From assembly GCF_000237805.1 (NCBI RefSeq), contig NZ_CM001376.1:318292-382291 (forward strand): DNA of 64,000 nt, read 5' to 3'. The stretch is from Jonquetella anthropi DSM 22815. Lineage in GTDB: Bacteria; Synergistota; Synergistia; Synergistales; Dethiosulfovibrionaceae. This document shows positions 34,388-43,211 of the stretch, in pieces. Numbering within the stretch: position 1 is the stretch's first letter; every line of letters starts with the position of its first letter. The notes beneath the pieces were generated by a model, which had not been told where the DNA came from, made no database searches, and saw only the letters and a list, made by a program, of their open reading frames with translations. Position numbers and translations under genes: made by a program.

Positions 34388-34415
34388 TTATAGTACGACA
34401 TGTATGGAGAGTCAA
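34387..34415 (-). promoter_or_regulatory. Promoter of the arsR-ATPase operon
   Basis: On the minus strand, -35 TTGACT (34410-34415), a 17-bp spacer and a perfect -10 TATAAT (34387-34392). Confidence 0.85.
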
Positions 34416-34552
34416 TGCAGATAGGTAATCCTGCGAGGGGGCCTCGGGCGGAAGACGGGTGGTTTTTTCACCAACTGTGTTAAAATAACGGCACGAAGAG
34501 ATAATACAGTCGCTGAAGGGTGCGGTGGCTGAATGTTTTTGGGAGGAAGTCC

Positions 34553-35686
34553 ATGAAGAAGACTCCTTTGTTCTGGCTGTTTGGGAGAGCCCTGCTGTTG
34601 GGCTGTGTGGTGCTGCTCTTTGTGGGCGGCACAGTGCTGGCGTGGCGGGGGTTTCAGAAGGAACCAGTTCCCGTTGAGCCGGAACGGCCGGTGAAGGTGG
34701 AGGCCGTCTCTTTTTTTCAGGACGCCCAGACCTTTAAGTACTACGGGACCCTTGAGGGCTCCCGGCAGGTGAGCCTGTCGTTTCGGGTGTACGGCCCGCT
34801 GGTGGAGCTTCCCGTGTCGGAGGGCGATGCAGTCAAGAAGGGGCAGCTACTGGCTCGGCTCGACGAGAGGGATTACCGAACTAAGGTGGAGAACGCGACG
34901 GCCGGCCTGTCGGTCGCCTCGGCCCGGCTCGCTCAGGCGAAAAACGACTTTCAGCGGGCTTCGGCGCTGCGCAAGTCCGGCGCCATCGCTCAGGCGGCGT
35001 TTGAGCAGGCTCAGACGGCCTATCGGCTCGCCTCGTCTGGGGTAGAGTCGTCCAAAGCCCAGCTGGCGGCCGCCCAAGACGCGCTTCGGGATACCCGGCT
35101 CGAGGCGCCGTTCGACGGCGTGATCGCCCGCCGGCTTGTCGACAACTTCCAAGATGTCCAGGCGTCCCAGCCGATCGTCGAGCTTCAGACGGTCGGGGAT
35201 CTGGATATTAAGATCAACGTGCCCGATCTGGATATGGTTCGGTTCCCCGGCATCGACTTTTTGACCGGCGAGGCGTCGTTTGACGCCGCCCCTGGCAAGT
35301 CGTTCCCGCTCAAGTTCAAGGACATGGGGACGAAGGCTGACCCGATGACCCGCACGTACCCCGTGACGGTGTCCCTGACGGAAGCGCCTCAGGGCGTCTT
35401 CCTCCTGCCCGGCATGCCCGTGACTGTCACCGTGTCGACCAAGCCCAAGGCGGGCGACGAGAAGGTCTTTTCCGTGTCGTCGAACTCTCTGGCGTCGCCG
35501 GACGGCCGGACGGTCGTGTGGGTCATCAAAGACGGACAGGCCCAGAAGCGGGAAGTGAAGGTGACTCGGTACGTGAACGGCCGGGCTCTGGTGACCGGGG
35601 ACTTGGCCGTCGGCGAGCGGATCGCCGTGGCGGGAGTCTCGTTCCTGCACGAGGGGCAGAAAGTTCGAACGCTGGAGGGCGAGTAG
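34553..35686 (+). CDS. RND efflux periplasmic adaptor (membrane fusion protein)
   Basis: A 377-aa protein anchored by an N-terminal hydrophobic helix (about 7-31). Seen: barrel-sandwich entry 'GTLEGSRQVSLSFRVYGPLVELPVSEGDAVKKGQLLARLD', a helical hairpin (about 105-185, Q/A/S-rich), 'DTRLEAPFDGVIARRLVDNFQ', and a beta-barrel domain to the end. It bridges the inner-membrane RND pump to an outer-membrane channel, which is not encoded here. The ATG at 34553 is preceded by GGGAGG; an upstream in-frame GTG at 34520 lacks this. A TAAAAT box at 34481-34486 could be its -10. It lies three bases before the pump gene. Confidence 0.92.
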   Translation: MKKTPLFWLFGRALLLGCVVLLFVGGTVLAWRGFQKEPVPVEPERPVKVEAVSFFQDAQTFKYYGTLEGSRQVSLSFRVYGPLVELPVSEGDAVKKGQLLARLDERDYRTKVENATAGLSVASARLAQAKNDFQRASALRKSGAIAQAAFEQAQTAYRLASSGVESSKAQLAAAQDALRDTRLEAPFDGVIARRLVDNFQDVQASQPIVELQTVGDLDIKINVPDLDMVRFPGIDFLTGEASFDAAPGKSFPLKFKDMGTKADPMTRTYPVTVSLTEAPQGVFLLPGMPVTVTVSTKPKAGDEKVFSVSSNSLASPDGRTVVWVIKDGQAQKREVKVTRYVNGRALVTGDLAVGERIAVAGVSFLHEGQKVRTLEGE

Positions 35687-35689
35687 AAA

Positions 35690-38600
35690 ATGGAACTGGG
35701 ACGGGGCTCTATCGTCCGGCGCGTATCGGTACTTTTCTTCTGCTTCCTCATCGCGGTGGCTGGGGCGGTCTCGTACTTCGAGCTGGGCAAGCTGGAAGAC
35801 CCGACCTTTACGATTAAAACGGCCATCGTGGCGGCGGTGTACCCCGGCGCGAGCGCCGACGAGGTTCGCCGCGAGGTGGCCGATCCGCTCGAAGAGGCCA
35901 TTCAGGCCATGGGGCAGCTGAAAGAGATAAAAACCCGCTGCACGCCCGGCATGGCGATCATCTACGCGGAGATGAAGGCGAAGTACAAGACGAGCGCTCT
36001 GCCGGAAATATGGGATATCTTGCGGCAAAAGGTGAATGACGCCAAGATCAAGCTCCCGCCGGGCGTGACGGTTGTCGTTAATAACGACTTCGGCGACGTG
36101 TACGGCCAGTATTACGCCCTGACCGGCGAGGGATACTCGCTGAAGGAGCTGAAGGACTTCGCCGACGTGATCAAGCGCGAGTTGGTCTTGGTCCCCGGCG
36201 TGGCGAGCGTCAAAATCATCGGCGACCGGCCTGACGTGGTGCGCATAGAGTTCACGCCGGAACGGCTGGCGGCCATGCACCTGCCGCCGTTGGCGCTGTA
36301 CTCGGTGCTGAATCAGCAGAACGCGGTGACCGACGCCGGTCAGGTGAAGCTGAGCGACCGGCTGATTCGGCTTGACCCGACAAGCGGCATTTCAAGCCTC
36401 AGTGATCTGGAAAATCTCGTTGTGGGCGGAAGCGGTGGCTCACTGGTGCGCCTGTCCGACCTCGGTCAGGTCACCCGCGGCCCGGCCGAGCCGCCTCAGC
36501 TTTTGATGGAATATGACAACCGGCCGGCGCTCGGCATCGGCATTTCGACCGTCGAGGGCGGCAACGTGGTCGCGATGGGCGAGGCCGTCAAGGCGCGGCT
36601 GGAAAAGCTGAAGCCCTTCATGCCCATCGGAATGGAGCTTCAGCCGGTGTACCTGCAGTCCGACGGCGTGACTCAGTCGGTCAACGAGTTCGTCATGAAC
36701 GTCATCGAGTCGGTAGCCATCGTGGTCGGCATTCTGCTGATCTTCATGGGACTCAGGACGGGGTTGCTCATCGGCCTTGTCCTTCTGCTGGTCATCGCGG
36801 CGACTCTGGCGACAATGAAGGTCCTAGGGATTTTCCTTCAGATCGTGTCCCTCGGCACCCTGATCGTCGCCTTGGGCATGCTGGTTGACAACGCGATCGT
36901 CATCTCCGAAGAGATGCTCGTCGGGGTCGGGCGGGGCGAAGAGCTGACGGCCGTGGCCGAAAAAGCTGTGACGGTCAATTTCTGGCCGCTTCTGGGCGGG
37001 ACCCTGATCGCCATTCTCGGGTTCATGCCCGTCGGCCTGTCGAACGAGGCGGCCGGCGAATTTTGCCGGAGCCTGTTCCAGGTCATCTCCATTTCCCTGC
37101 TGTGGAGCTGGGTTTTGGCCCTGACTGCCACGCCGGCGCTGGGCTCGTTCCTGCTTCACGGCACCAAGGTAGTCGATGACCCGTATGACAGTTTCCTGTT
37201 TCGGTGGTACCGCCGTTTCCTAGAGTGGTGCATTCGTTGGCGGTTCCTCGTCATCCTGATGACGATCGGATGTTTTGCCGTCTCCGTGGCGGGGTTCAAG
37301 TCGGTGAAGAAGTCGTTCTTCCCCAACTCGAACAGCCCGTATTTCATCATCGACCTGTGGTCGCCTCAGGGGACGGATATTAACAGTCACCTTGAGAAGG
37401 CACGGGCGATAGCCCTCGGGCTGAGCGCGAGAAAAGACGTTAAGCACGTGACGGTCGTGGCCGGCGGCGGCGGGCTTCGGTTCCTTCTGACGATTGCGCC
37501 GCCGGACCCGAACAGTTCGTTCGCTCAGATGATCGTCGAGACGGACGGGGAGGACGGCCCGCTGGCCGCCCTTCAGGACGCCGAGCGGATGATGTCCCAG
37601 ATGCCCGGAGTGGAAGGCGTCTGCAAGCTGTTCAGCAAGGGGAGCGGTCTGACTGCTAAGGTCGAGGCCCGGTTCAGCGGCCCCGATCCGAACGTCCTGC
37701 GCGAGCTGGCCGACAAGGCGGCGGTGATCTTCCGCTCCACGCCGGGAAGCCGGTTTACCCGCACGGACTGGCGCGACCGGGTGAAGGTGCTCAAGCCCCA
37801 GATCTCGGTGGACCGAATGCGCCACTTGGGACTGACCCGGCCGATGATCGCCCAGACGATTCACATGGTCTCGGGCGGGACGACGGTAGGCCTTTACCGG
37901 GACGGCAAGGACCTGCTGCCGATTTTGGCGACCGTGCCGAAGAAAATTCGTTTTGACTACGGCGCGCTTCGGTCCCTGCCGATCTGGGCTCCTGCCGCGT
38001 TGGGGACTGTGCCCCTTTCGTCGGTGGTGACGTCCTTTGAAAGCGACTGGGAGGACCAGATCCTTTGGACCTACAACCGGCAGCTGGCGATTCTCGTCCA
38101 GAGCGAGGTAGCGCTGAACCAAAACGCCAACGACTTTTTGGACGCCGTGCGGCCGAAAGTCGAGGCCATTCCGCTGCCTGTGGGGTACAAGCTGGAATGG
38201 GCCGGCGAGTACAAGACCAGCGGCGAAGCCGTTCGAGGGATTATTCAGCTCCTGCCGTACGGCGTGATCGGCATGTTCTTCCTGATGGTCCTGCTGTTTA
38301 ACGGGTTCATTGAGCCGACGATCATCTTCCTGTGCCTGCCGCTGACGGTGATCGGCGTGACTTGGGGGCTGCTCCTGAGCAACCAGCCGTTCTCGTTCTT
38401 GGCGTTTTTGGGATTCCTGAGCCTGATGGGAATGCTCTCGAAGAACTCGATCGTGCTGTTGGATCAAGTGGCGTCGGAGTTCGCCGCCGGCAAGGATCGG
38501 TACGAGGTGATCGTGAACGCCGGGGTGAGCCGACTGCGTCCTGTGAGCATGTCGGCCGTGACGACCGTTCTGGGAATGATCCCGTTGGCTGGCGACAAGC

Positions 38601-38725
38601 TGTTCGCGCCGCTGGCTGTGACGATTATGGCCGGTCTCACCGTGGCGACGGTCTTGACCCTGATTATCGTGCCGGTGCTCTGTTCGATCTTCTACCGAGT
38701 CCCACCGCGCCGCTGCCATGAGTAA
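35690..38725 (+). CDS. RND efflux pump permease (AcrB-like, HAE1-type)
   Basis: A 1011-aa inner-membrane pump. The duplicated topology shows as an N-terminal helix, a large periplasmic loop, a block of six helices around 340-540, a second loop, and a last block after about 850. 'YPGASADEVRREVADPLEEAI' and 'PLTVIGVTWGLLL' are family text. In the proton-relay helix, 'LGMLVDNAIVISE' has D400 but N401 where AcrB has two aspartates. Substrates are unknown; with no metal-binding methionine cluster seen, drug, detergent or bile-type substrates are more likely than metals. Its 3' end overlaps the PBP1C gene by eight bases. Confidence 0.93.
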   Translation: MELGRGSIVRRVSVLFFCFLIAVAGAVSYFELGKLEDPTFTIKTAIVAAVYPGASADEVRREVADPLEEAIQAMGQLKEIKTRCTPGMAIIYAEMKAKYKTSALPEIWDILRQKVNDAKIKLPPGVTVVVNNDFGDVYGQYYALTGEGYSLKELKDFADVIKRELVLVPGVASVKIIGDRPDVVRIEFTPERLAAMHLPPLALYSVLNQQNAVTDAGQVKLSDRLIRLDPTSGISSLSDLENLVVGGSGGSLVRLSDLGQVTRGPAEPPQLLMEYDNRPALGIGISTVEGGNVVAMGEAVKARLEKLKPFMPIGMELQPVYLQSDGVTQSVNEFVMNVIESVAIVVGILLIFMGLRTGLLIGLVLLLVIAATLATMKVLGIFLQIVSLGTLIVALGMLVDNAIVISEEMLVGVGRGEELTAVAEKAVTVNFWPLLGGTLIAILGFMPVGLSNEAAGEFCRSLFQVISISLLWSWVLALTATPALGSFLLHGTKVVDDPYDSFLFRWYRRFLEWCIRWRFLVILMTIGCFAVSVAGFKSVKKSFFPNSNSPYFIIDLWSPQGTDINSHLEKARAIALGLSARKDVKHVTVVAGGGGLRFLLTIAPPDPNSSFAQMIVETDGEDGPLAALQDAERMMSQMPGVEGVCKLFSKGSGLTAKVEARFSGPDPNVLRELADKAAVIFRSTPGSRFTRTDWRDRVKVLKPQISVDRMRHLGLTRPMIAQTIHMVSGGTTVGLYRDGKDLLPILATVPKKIRFDYGALRSLPIWAPAALGTVPLSSVVTSFESDWEDQILWTYNRQLAILVQSEVALNQNANDFLDAVRPKVEAIPLPVGYKLEWAGEYKTSGEAVRGIIQLLPYGVIGMFFLMVLLFNGFIEPTIIFLCLPLTVIGVTWGLLLSNQPFSFLAFLGFLSLMGMLSKNSIVLLDQVASEFAAGKDRYEVIVNAGVSRLRPVSMSAVTTVLGMIPLAGDKLFAPLAVTIMAGLTVATVLTLIIVPVLCSIFYRVPPRRCHE

Positions 38726-40943
38726 GGCGCGGAAGCGGCTGTTCATTCTTGGCGTTCTTGCCGCGTCGGCGCTTCTCTCCTTTTGGGGGTGGCGCCGCCT
38801 CGGTTCGCTTGAGCTGGTGGAAGCCCGGTTAGCCTCGTGGCCGGCGTCTCAGGTCGTTCGGTCCCGTGACGGGACTATCATCGGCATGTCTCTGTCCGCC
38901 GACGGCGAGTTCTGCGTGCCGGTTCCCCTGTCTTCCATGGGGAAGCTGATGCCCCGGCTGACCGTGCTGGTGGAGGACAAACGGTTCTGGCGTCACGGCG
39001 GGGTGGATTGGCAGGGGCTGGCTTCGGCCGCCGTTGACTGGGCGTTCCGGGGCCGCCGCCGGGGCGGGTCGACGATCACGACGCAGGTCATCCGCATGGC
39101 GTACCCCGCGCCGCGGACCTTGGGGACGAAGATTCGGGAGTTCGCCCAGGCGGACACATTGGAGCGCCGGCTGAAGAAAGAACAGATCCTTGAGCTGTAC
39201 TTGAACCGGGCGCCTTTTGGCTCCAATATCCGTGGCGTCGAGGCGGCCGCCCAGATGTGGTTCGGCCGAACATGCCAGCACTTGACGGCCGCTCAGGCGG
39301 CCCTGCTGGTCGGCATGGTCAAGGCGCCGACCGCGTACCGTCCGGACTTGAACCCGCAGGCGGCCAAACGCAGGCGGGATCTTATTCTGTCGATGGCCAA
39401 GGATGCCGGGATTATCGACAGCTTTCAGTACCAGTGCGCGCTGGACGAGGCTCTGCCCAGCAGACTGCTTCAGCCGCCGTCTCAGGAGCTTCTGTTCTGT
39501 CAGGCTGTCACCGACCGGCTGATTGGGCAGGACGTGACGACGACGCTTGATCGGTCGTGTCAGAAGATAGTCCGCTCGGCGCTTGAAACCGCGTTGGCCC
39601 ACCAGCCGCCGGAAGTGACGGCAGCGGCCGTCCTGCTGGAAAACGAGACCGGCGCGGTCCGGGCTCTGGTGCCGAACGCCCGATGGGGCAGCGGGAACTC
39701 GGGCCAGTGGGTTGACTGTTCCTCCGCCCTTCGTTCGCCCGGGTCGTCCCTCAAGCCGTTCGTCTACGCGATGGCCTTCGAGCGGGGCGTCCTGACGCCC
39801 GGCCTGCTGATGGCCGACACGCCGCTCGGCATGGGCGGACGGACGCCGCGGAACTTCGACAAACTGTACCGCGGCCCGGTGAGCGCGAAACGGGCGCTGA
39901 ACGACTCGCTGAACGTCCCGGCCGTCCGGGCCCTGCGGGCCGTGTCGGCTGACGAGCTTCTGCGGCGGATGAGACGGGCCGGACTGGAAAACATCAAAAA
40001 GGAAGCCGACTGGTACGGGGATTCGCTCGTGCTGGGCGGCTGTGAGGTGAGCCCCCTTCAGCTGGCGGAGGCCTGCACGGTCTTCGCTCGGTTGGGGGAG
40101 CGAATTTCGCCTGTATTTGAGGCCGGTCGGACTGGCGCCGTCGAGCAGGTGTTCACGCCTCAAGCCGCTTGGCTGGTCACCGACTGCCTGTCCGATCCGT
40201 CCCGGCTGCCGATCACCCTGCGGTCGGTGGACGCCCTTCGGGGCAAGTTCGCTTTTAAGACCGGGACGAGCTACGGCCTTCGGGACGCGTGGACGGCCGT
40301 TTGGAACGGTCGGTGGACGTTGGTCGTGTGGCTGGGAGATCCGACCGGGCGCCCTCACAGCACGCTTGTCGGGCTGTCAGCGGCGGTTCCCGCGGCCAGC
40401 CAGATTTTCCGTCATCTGCCTGAAGGGTGGCCTGTGCCTCGTCCCGAGGGGCTCGAGCGGCGGAGCGTCTGTTCCCTGTCGGGGCTACCCCCTTCGCCGG
40501 CCTGCGCGACTCGGACGTCCGACTGGTACATTCCGGCTGTCTCCCCTTCGGGGGTTTGCCAAATGCACCGATACCACGGCGGGCGGGTGGTGACCGTCTG
40601 GCCGAAGGAGCTTTCCCGCTACATGTCCGGCCGCGACAGGCCCGGTCAGATGATCGTGGCCTCTCCGTTGGACGGGGCGGACTACCTGTACTACGAGCAG
40701 GGCAGCAAGCTGGCTCTGCGGTGCGAGGGAGCGGGCCAAGTTCACTGGTTTGTCGACGGACAGTTCGTCGGCACGTCGCCTTCCGGAACTGACTCGGTGA
40801 TGTGGCCGATGAAGCCGGGCAAGCACGAGGCGACGGTCATGGACGGTACGGGCAGGAAGCGATCGGTTTCTTTTACTGTTTCGTCGATCTTTTCCGAGCC
40901 GGGAGAGCTTCAGGAGCTCGTGCCGGAACCTTCCAAGCCGTAG
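38718..40943 (+). CDS. pbpC: Penicillin-binding protein 1C (glycosyltransferase/transpeptidase)
   Basis: A 741-aa bifunctional peptidoglycan synthase. Seen: a membrane anchor (8-27); glycosyltransferase family 51 domain with catalytic E86 ('VEDKRFWRHGGVDW'), 'GGSTITTQVIRM' and 'ELYLNRAPFGSNIRGVEAAAQMWFG'; then a transpeptidase domain with SxxK at S343-K346 ('SPGSSLKPFVYAM'), SxN in 'NDSLNVPAV', and KTG at 514 ('FKTGTSYGLRDAWTAVW'). The C-terminal ~150 residues look like the BiPBP_C domain that defines PBP1C ('VHWFVDGQFVGTS'). It starts inside the end of the RND pump gene, so the two are translated together, an unusual pairing. It acts at the outer face of the inner membrane. Confidence 0.93.
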   Translation: MSKARKRLFILGVLAASALLSFWGWRRLGSLELVEARLASWPASQVVRSRDGTIIGMSLSADGEFCVPVPLSSMGKLMPRLTVLVEDKRFWRHGGVDWQGLASAAVDWAFRGRRRGGSTITTQVIRMAYPAPRTLGTKIREFAQADTLERRLKKEQILELYLNRAPFGSNIRGVEAAAQMWFGRTCQHLTAAQAALLVGMVKAPTAYRPDLNPQAAKRRRDLILSMAKDAGIIDSFQYQCALDEALPSRLLQPPSQELLFCQAVTDRLIGQDVTTTLDRSCQKIVRSALETALAHQPPEVTAAAVLLENETGAVRALVPNARWGSGNSGQWVDCSSALRSPGSSLKPFVYAMAFERGVLTPGLLMADTPLGMGGRTPRNFDKLYRGPVSAKRALNDSLNVPAVRALRAVSADELLRRMRRAGLENIKKEADWYGDSLVLGGCEVSPLQLAEACTVFARLGERISPVFEAGRTGAVEQVFTPQAAWLVTDCLSDPSRLPITLRSVDALRGKFAFKTGTSYGLRDAWTAVWNGRWTLVVWLGDPTGRPHSTLVGLSAAVPAASQIFRHLPEGWPVPRPEGLERRSVCSLSGLPPSPACATRTSDWYIPAVSPSGVCQMHRYHGGRVVTVWPKELSRYMSGRDRPGQMIVASPLDGADYLYYEQGSKLALRCEGAGQVHWFVDGQFVGTSPSGTDSVMWPMKPGKHEATVMDGTGRKRSVSFTVSSIFSEPGELQELVPEPSKP

Positions 40944-40995
40944 AGAAACGGCGCTGTGCTTTATCTGCTGTAGTTCATCTGGAGAGGAGAATTGG

Positions 40996-41934
40996 ATGTC
41001 TGTCGTTTCACCTGTTATTGCGCTGCTGTCCTTGATGTTTTTGGGGTGGTGGCTCCATGGACGCGGGATTGTGACCGAAGCGGCTGAGGTCGGAATGACC
41101 CAGCTGCTTTTTTATGCTTTCATGCCGGCGGCCCTGTTCGTCGCGGGGCTCAAGTTCCGGCCCGGACAGGTCCAGGGGCTGAGGTACACGCTGATCATTT
41201 ATGGCGGGTTCCTGTTCGCGATGGCGGCGGCGGGACTGCTGGCGTGGCTTCGGGGATTTGACCGGCGGCGGGTCGGCGCGGTCTTTCTGGCCGACGTGCG
41301 GAGCAACATCATCTACGTGGCCATGCCGTTGGTCGCCCTGTGGCTGGGCGAGGACGGCGAGTCGGCCATGGCGGCTTTCGTCGCGCTGTCGACGCCGTTC
41401 TACAACATCGGCCCGCTGATGGCGGCGGAGGTCGCCCTGTCCGGCCGGTTTGACTGGCAGGGCTTGGCCGACGGGGCCAAGCGGACCGCCGTCAACCCGG
41501 TGTTCATCGCGCCGCTTTTGGCGATGGGGTTCGTCTTCACCGGCACGGCCTCGGTCATCCCTGAATGGCTGCTGACGGCCTTGGGAATTATGGGGCAGGG
41601 CTCGACGGCTCTGGCCCTCGTCGTCATCGGCGCGTCGCTGGACCTTCATGGTCTCCCCCGGGCGCTGAAAGGCTGCTGGCCTGACTTGGCGGTCAAGCTG
41701 GTTCTGCTGCCGCTTTTCGTCTTCGCCTGTTATCTCGTTTGGCCTCTGTCGGATAAGACGGCTATGGTGGCGACGGTCATCACCTGCGCGGCCAGCCCAG
41801 CGTTCAACTGTTACATCATCGGCCGGTCGATCGGCCTCGACGCGGAGTACCTGTCGGGCCTGCTGGCATGTGGGACCGTCATCGGCGCCGGAACGGCTGC
41901 CGTTTGGATGGCTCTCGCGTCGGCTTTTTTGTAA
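40996..41934 (+). CDS. AEC-family (auxin efflux carrier) transporter
   Basis: A 312-aa inner-membrane protein with about ten hydrophobic segments in two inverted halves. Seen: 'VVSPVIALLSLMFLGWWLHGRG' at the start, 'FYAFMPAALFVAGL', 'ADVRSNIIYVAMPLVALW', 'STPFYNIGPLMAAEVAL', and 'MGQGSTALALVVIGASLDL' in the second half, all typical of AEC carriers. Family members move malate, other organic acids or similar anions; the substrate is unknown. GGAGAGGAGAATTGG precedes the ATG. It lies 52 bp after PBP1C on the same strand, and the next transcription unit has its own promoter. Confidence 0.88.
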   Translation: MSVVSPVIALLSLMFLGWWLHGRGIVTEAAEVGMTQLLFYAFMPAALFVAGLKFRPGQVQGLRYTLIIYGGFLFAMAAAGLLAWLRGFDRRRVGAVFLADVRSNIIYVAMPLVALWLGEDGESAMAAFVALSTPFYNIGPLMAAEVALSGRFDWQGLADGAKRTAVNPVFIAPLLAMGFVFTGTASVIPEWLLTALGIMGQGSTALALVVIGASLDLHGLPRALKGCWPDLAVKLVLLPLFVFACYLVWPLSDKTAMVATVITCAASPAFNCYIIGRSIGLDAEYLSGLLACGTVIGAGTAAVWMALASAFL

Positions 41935-41943
41935 AGAGAATTC

Positions 41944-41972
41944 TTGACTGGCTGAGCGGTCTGTTTTATGAT
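41944..41972 (+). promoter_or_regulatory. Promoter of the corrinoid-uptake operon
   Basis: -35 TTGACT (41944-41949), a 17-bp spacer, and -10 TATGAT (41967-41972). Transcription would start around 41979, just before the riboswitch. Confidence 0.8.
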
Positions 41973-41989
41973 GAGCAAAACGTCAAATG

Positions 41990-42094
41990 AACGCGTTTCG
42001 GCCCAGGGAAGCCGGTGAAAATCCGGCGCGGTGCCGCCACTGTGAGCTCGGGCCCCTCGGGGCCCGGCGAGTCAGACTGCTGGCCGGACGCGAG
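41990..42094 (+). ncRNA. Cobalamin (B12) riboswitch aptamer
   Basis: The conserved core GGGAAGCCGGTGAAAATCC is followed by GCGGTGCCGCCACTGTGA and later GCGAGTCAGACTGCTGGCC, the B12-box region. The ends ACGCG (41991) and ACGCG (42088) bracket the aptamer. A terminator hairpin follows at 42165-42193, so ligand binding most likely stops transcription of the transporter genes downstream. Confidence 0.93.
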
Positions 42095-42164
42095 TCTTCG
42101 ATGGCCCGCGGCCTACGGGTAACTTCGATGTTTCGCCGAGGGCGCTTACCCCAACGGCGGCAAC

Positions 42165-42194
42165 AGCGACGGGCAAAGGCCCGTCGCTTTTTTA
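42165..42194 (+). terminator. Riboswitch-controlled terminator
   Basis: The stem AGCGACGGGC / GCCCGTCGCT with a 4-nt loop is followed by seven T. It is the expression platform of the B12 riboswitch, about 50 nt before the first gene. Confidence 0.88.
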
Positions 42195-42242
42195 GCCAGT
42201 TTTAAAGACAGCAGGAACAGATCACAAAGGAGGAATGGGAGA

Positions 42243-43211
42243 ATGTTTGGATCCAAAAAGGTTTTGCTTTCCCTGGGAGCTGCAGCTGCGGCTCTCGCGA
42301 TGGCGGCGTCAGGGGCCGGCGCTCAGGACGTGCCGACCGTCTCCGGCGAGGTGGACGGGGTCAAGTACACCTGCAAATTCGAGCAGGCGCCCAAGCGGGC
42401 GGTCAGCCTGTCCCACTTCACCACTGAGATGATGCTGGCTCTGGGGCTCGAGCCGTCGATGGTCGGCACCGCGTTCCTCGAGGAGCCGATTTATCCGCCC
42501 GTTGCCGAGGCGTACAAGAAGGTCCCCGTGCTGTCCGACACTTGGCCGTCGATGGAAGTCTTCATGGCCACTTCGCCGGACTTCGCCACCGGCTGGGCTA
42601 CCGCCTTCTCCAAGAAGGGGCTGGAAGCTCAGGCGCTGCTCGATCGGAACGTGAAGATTTTCATTCCCCGTTCGACCGTGGACTTTGACGCCAACCTGGA
42701 CACGCTGTTTGACGATTTCATGACCTTCGGGCGCATCTTCCGGGTTGAAGACCGGGCGAAGGCGTACGTGGAAAAGCAGAAGGAGCAGCTGGCGGCGATT
42801 CAGAAGCGCATTGCCGGCAAGCCCGCGAAGAAGATTTTCATCTACGATTCGGGCAGCGACGACGCGTTCACCGTGTATGAGGGTTTCACCACCAACCTGT
42901 TCCGCCTGATCGGCGCCGAGAACATTTTGGCCGGCAAGGGCGTGAAGAAGACGTGGGGCAAGTGCAGCTGGGAAGAAGTCGTGGCCGGAAACCCGGACGT
43001 GATCGTGGTCATCGGCTACAGCAAGAGCGTTCGCTTCCAGGAGACCGACGCGCCCACGAAGATCGAGTGGCTTAAGAACTTCGCGCCCCTCAAGGACGTG
43101 ACGGCCATCAAGAACAACGCGTTCGCACAGGTGAGCTTGGCTGATATCTGCCCGGGCATCCGGAACATCGACGCTCTGGAGCGGCTGAGCAAGGCTGTGT
43201 ATGGCGACTAG
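42243..43211 (+). CDS. Corrinoid/metal-chelate ABC transporter substrate-binding protein
   Basis: A 322-aa periplasmic binding protein of the BtuF/FhuD/FepB fold. Seen: signal peptide ending at 'GAGAQD' (about 27), 'APKRAVSLSHFTTEMMLALGLEPSMVGTA' and 'DVIVVIGYSKSV', typical of this class. The fold has a long rigid helix joining two lobes. It is the first gene after a B12 riboswitch and before FecCD-type permease and ATPase genes, so a corrinoid is the probable ligand. From protein text alone an iron-chelate ligand would be equally possible. GGAGGAATGGGAG precedes the ATG. The stop overlaps the permease gene by 11 bases. Confidence 0.9.
   Translation: MFGSKKVLLSLGAAAAALAMAASGAGAQDVPTVSGEVDGVKYTCKFEQAPKRAVSLSHFTTEMMLALGLEPSMVGTAFLEEPIYPPVAEAYKKVPVLSDTWPSMEVFMATSPDFATGWATAFSKKGLEAQALLDRNVKIFIPRSTVDFDANLDTLFDDFMTFGRIFRVEDRAKAYVEKQKEQLAAIQKRIAGKPAKKIFIYDSGSDDAFTVYEGFTTNLFRLIGAENILAGKGVKKTWGKCSWEEVVAGNPDVIVVIGYSKSVRFQETDAPTKIEWLKNFAPLKDVTAIKNNAFAQVSLADICPGIRNIDALERLSKAVYGD

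Noticed and set aside
34847-40358. Long minus-strand frames opposite the RND and PBP1C genes
   Set aside because: Arg/His/Gln-rich shadow frames of GC-rich genes, with no domain recognisable.
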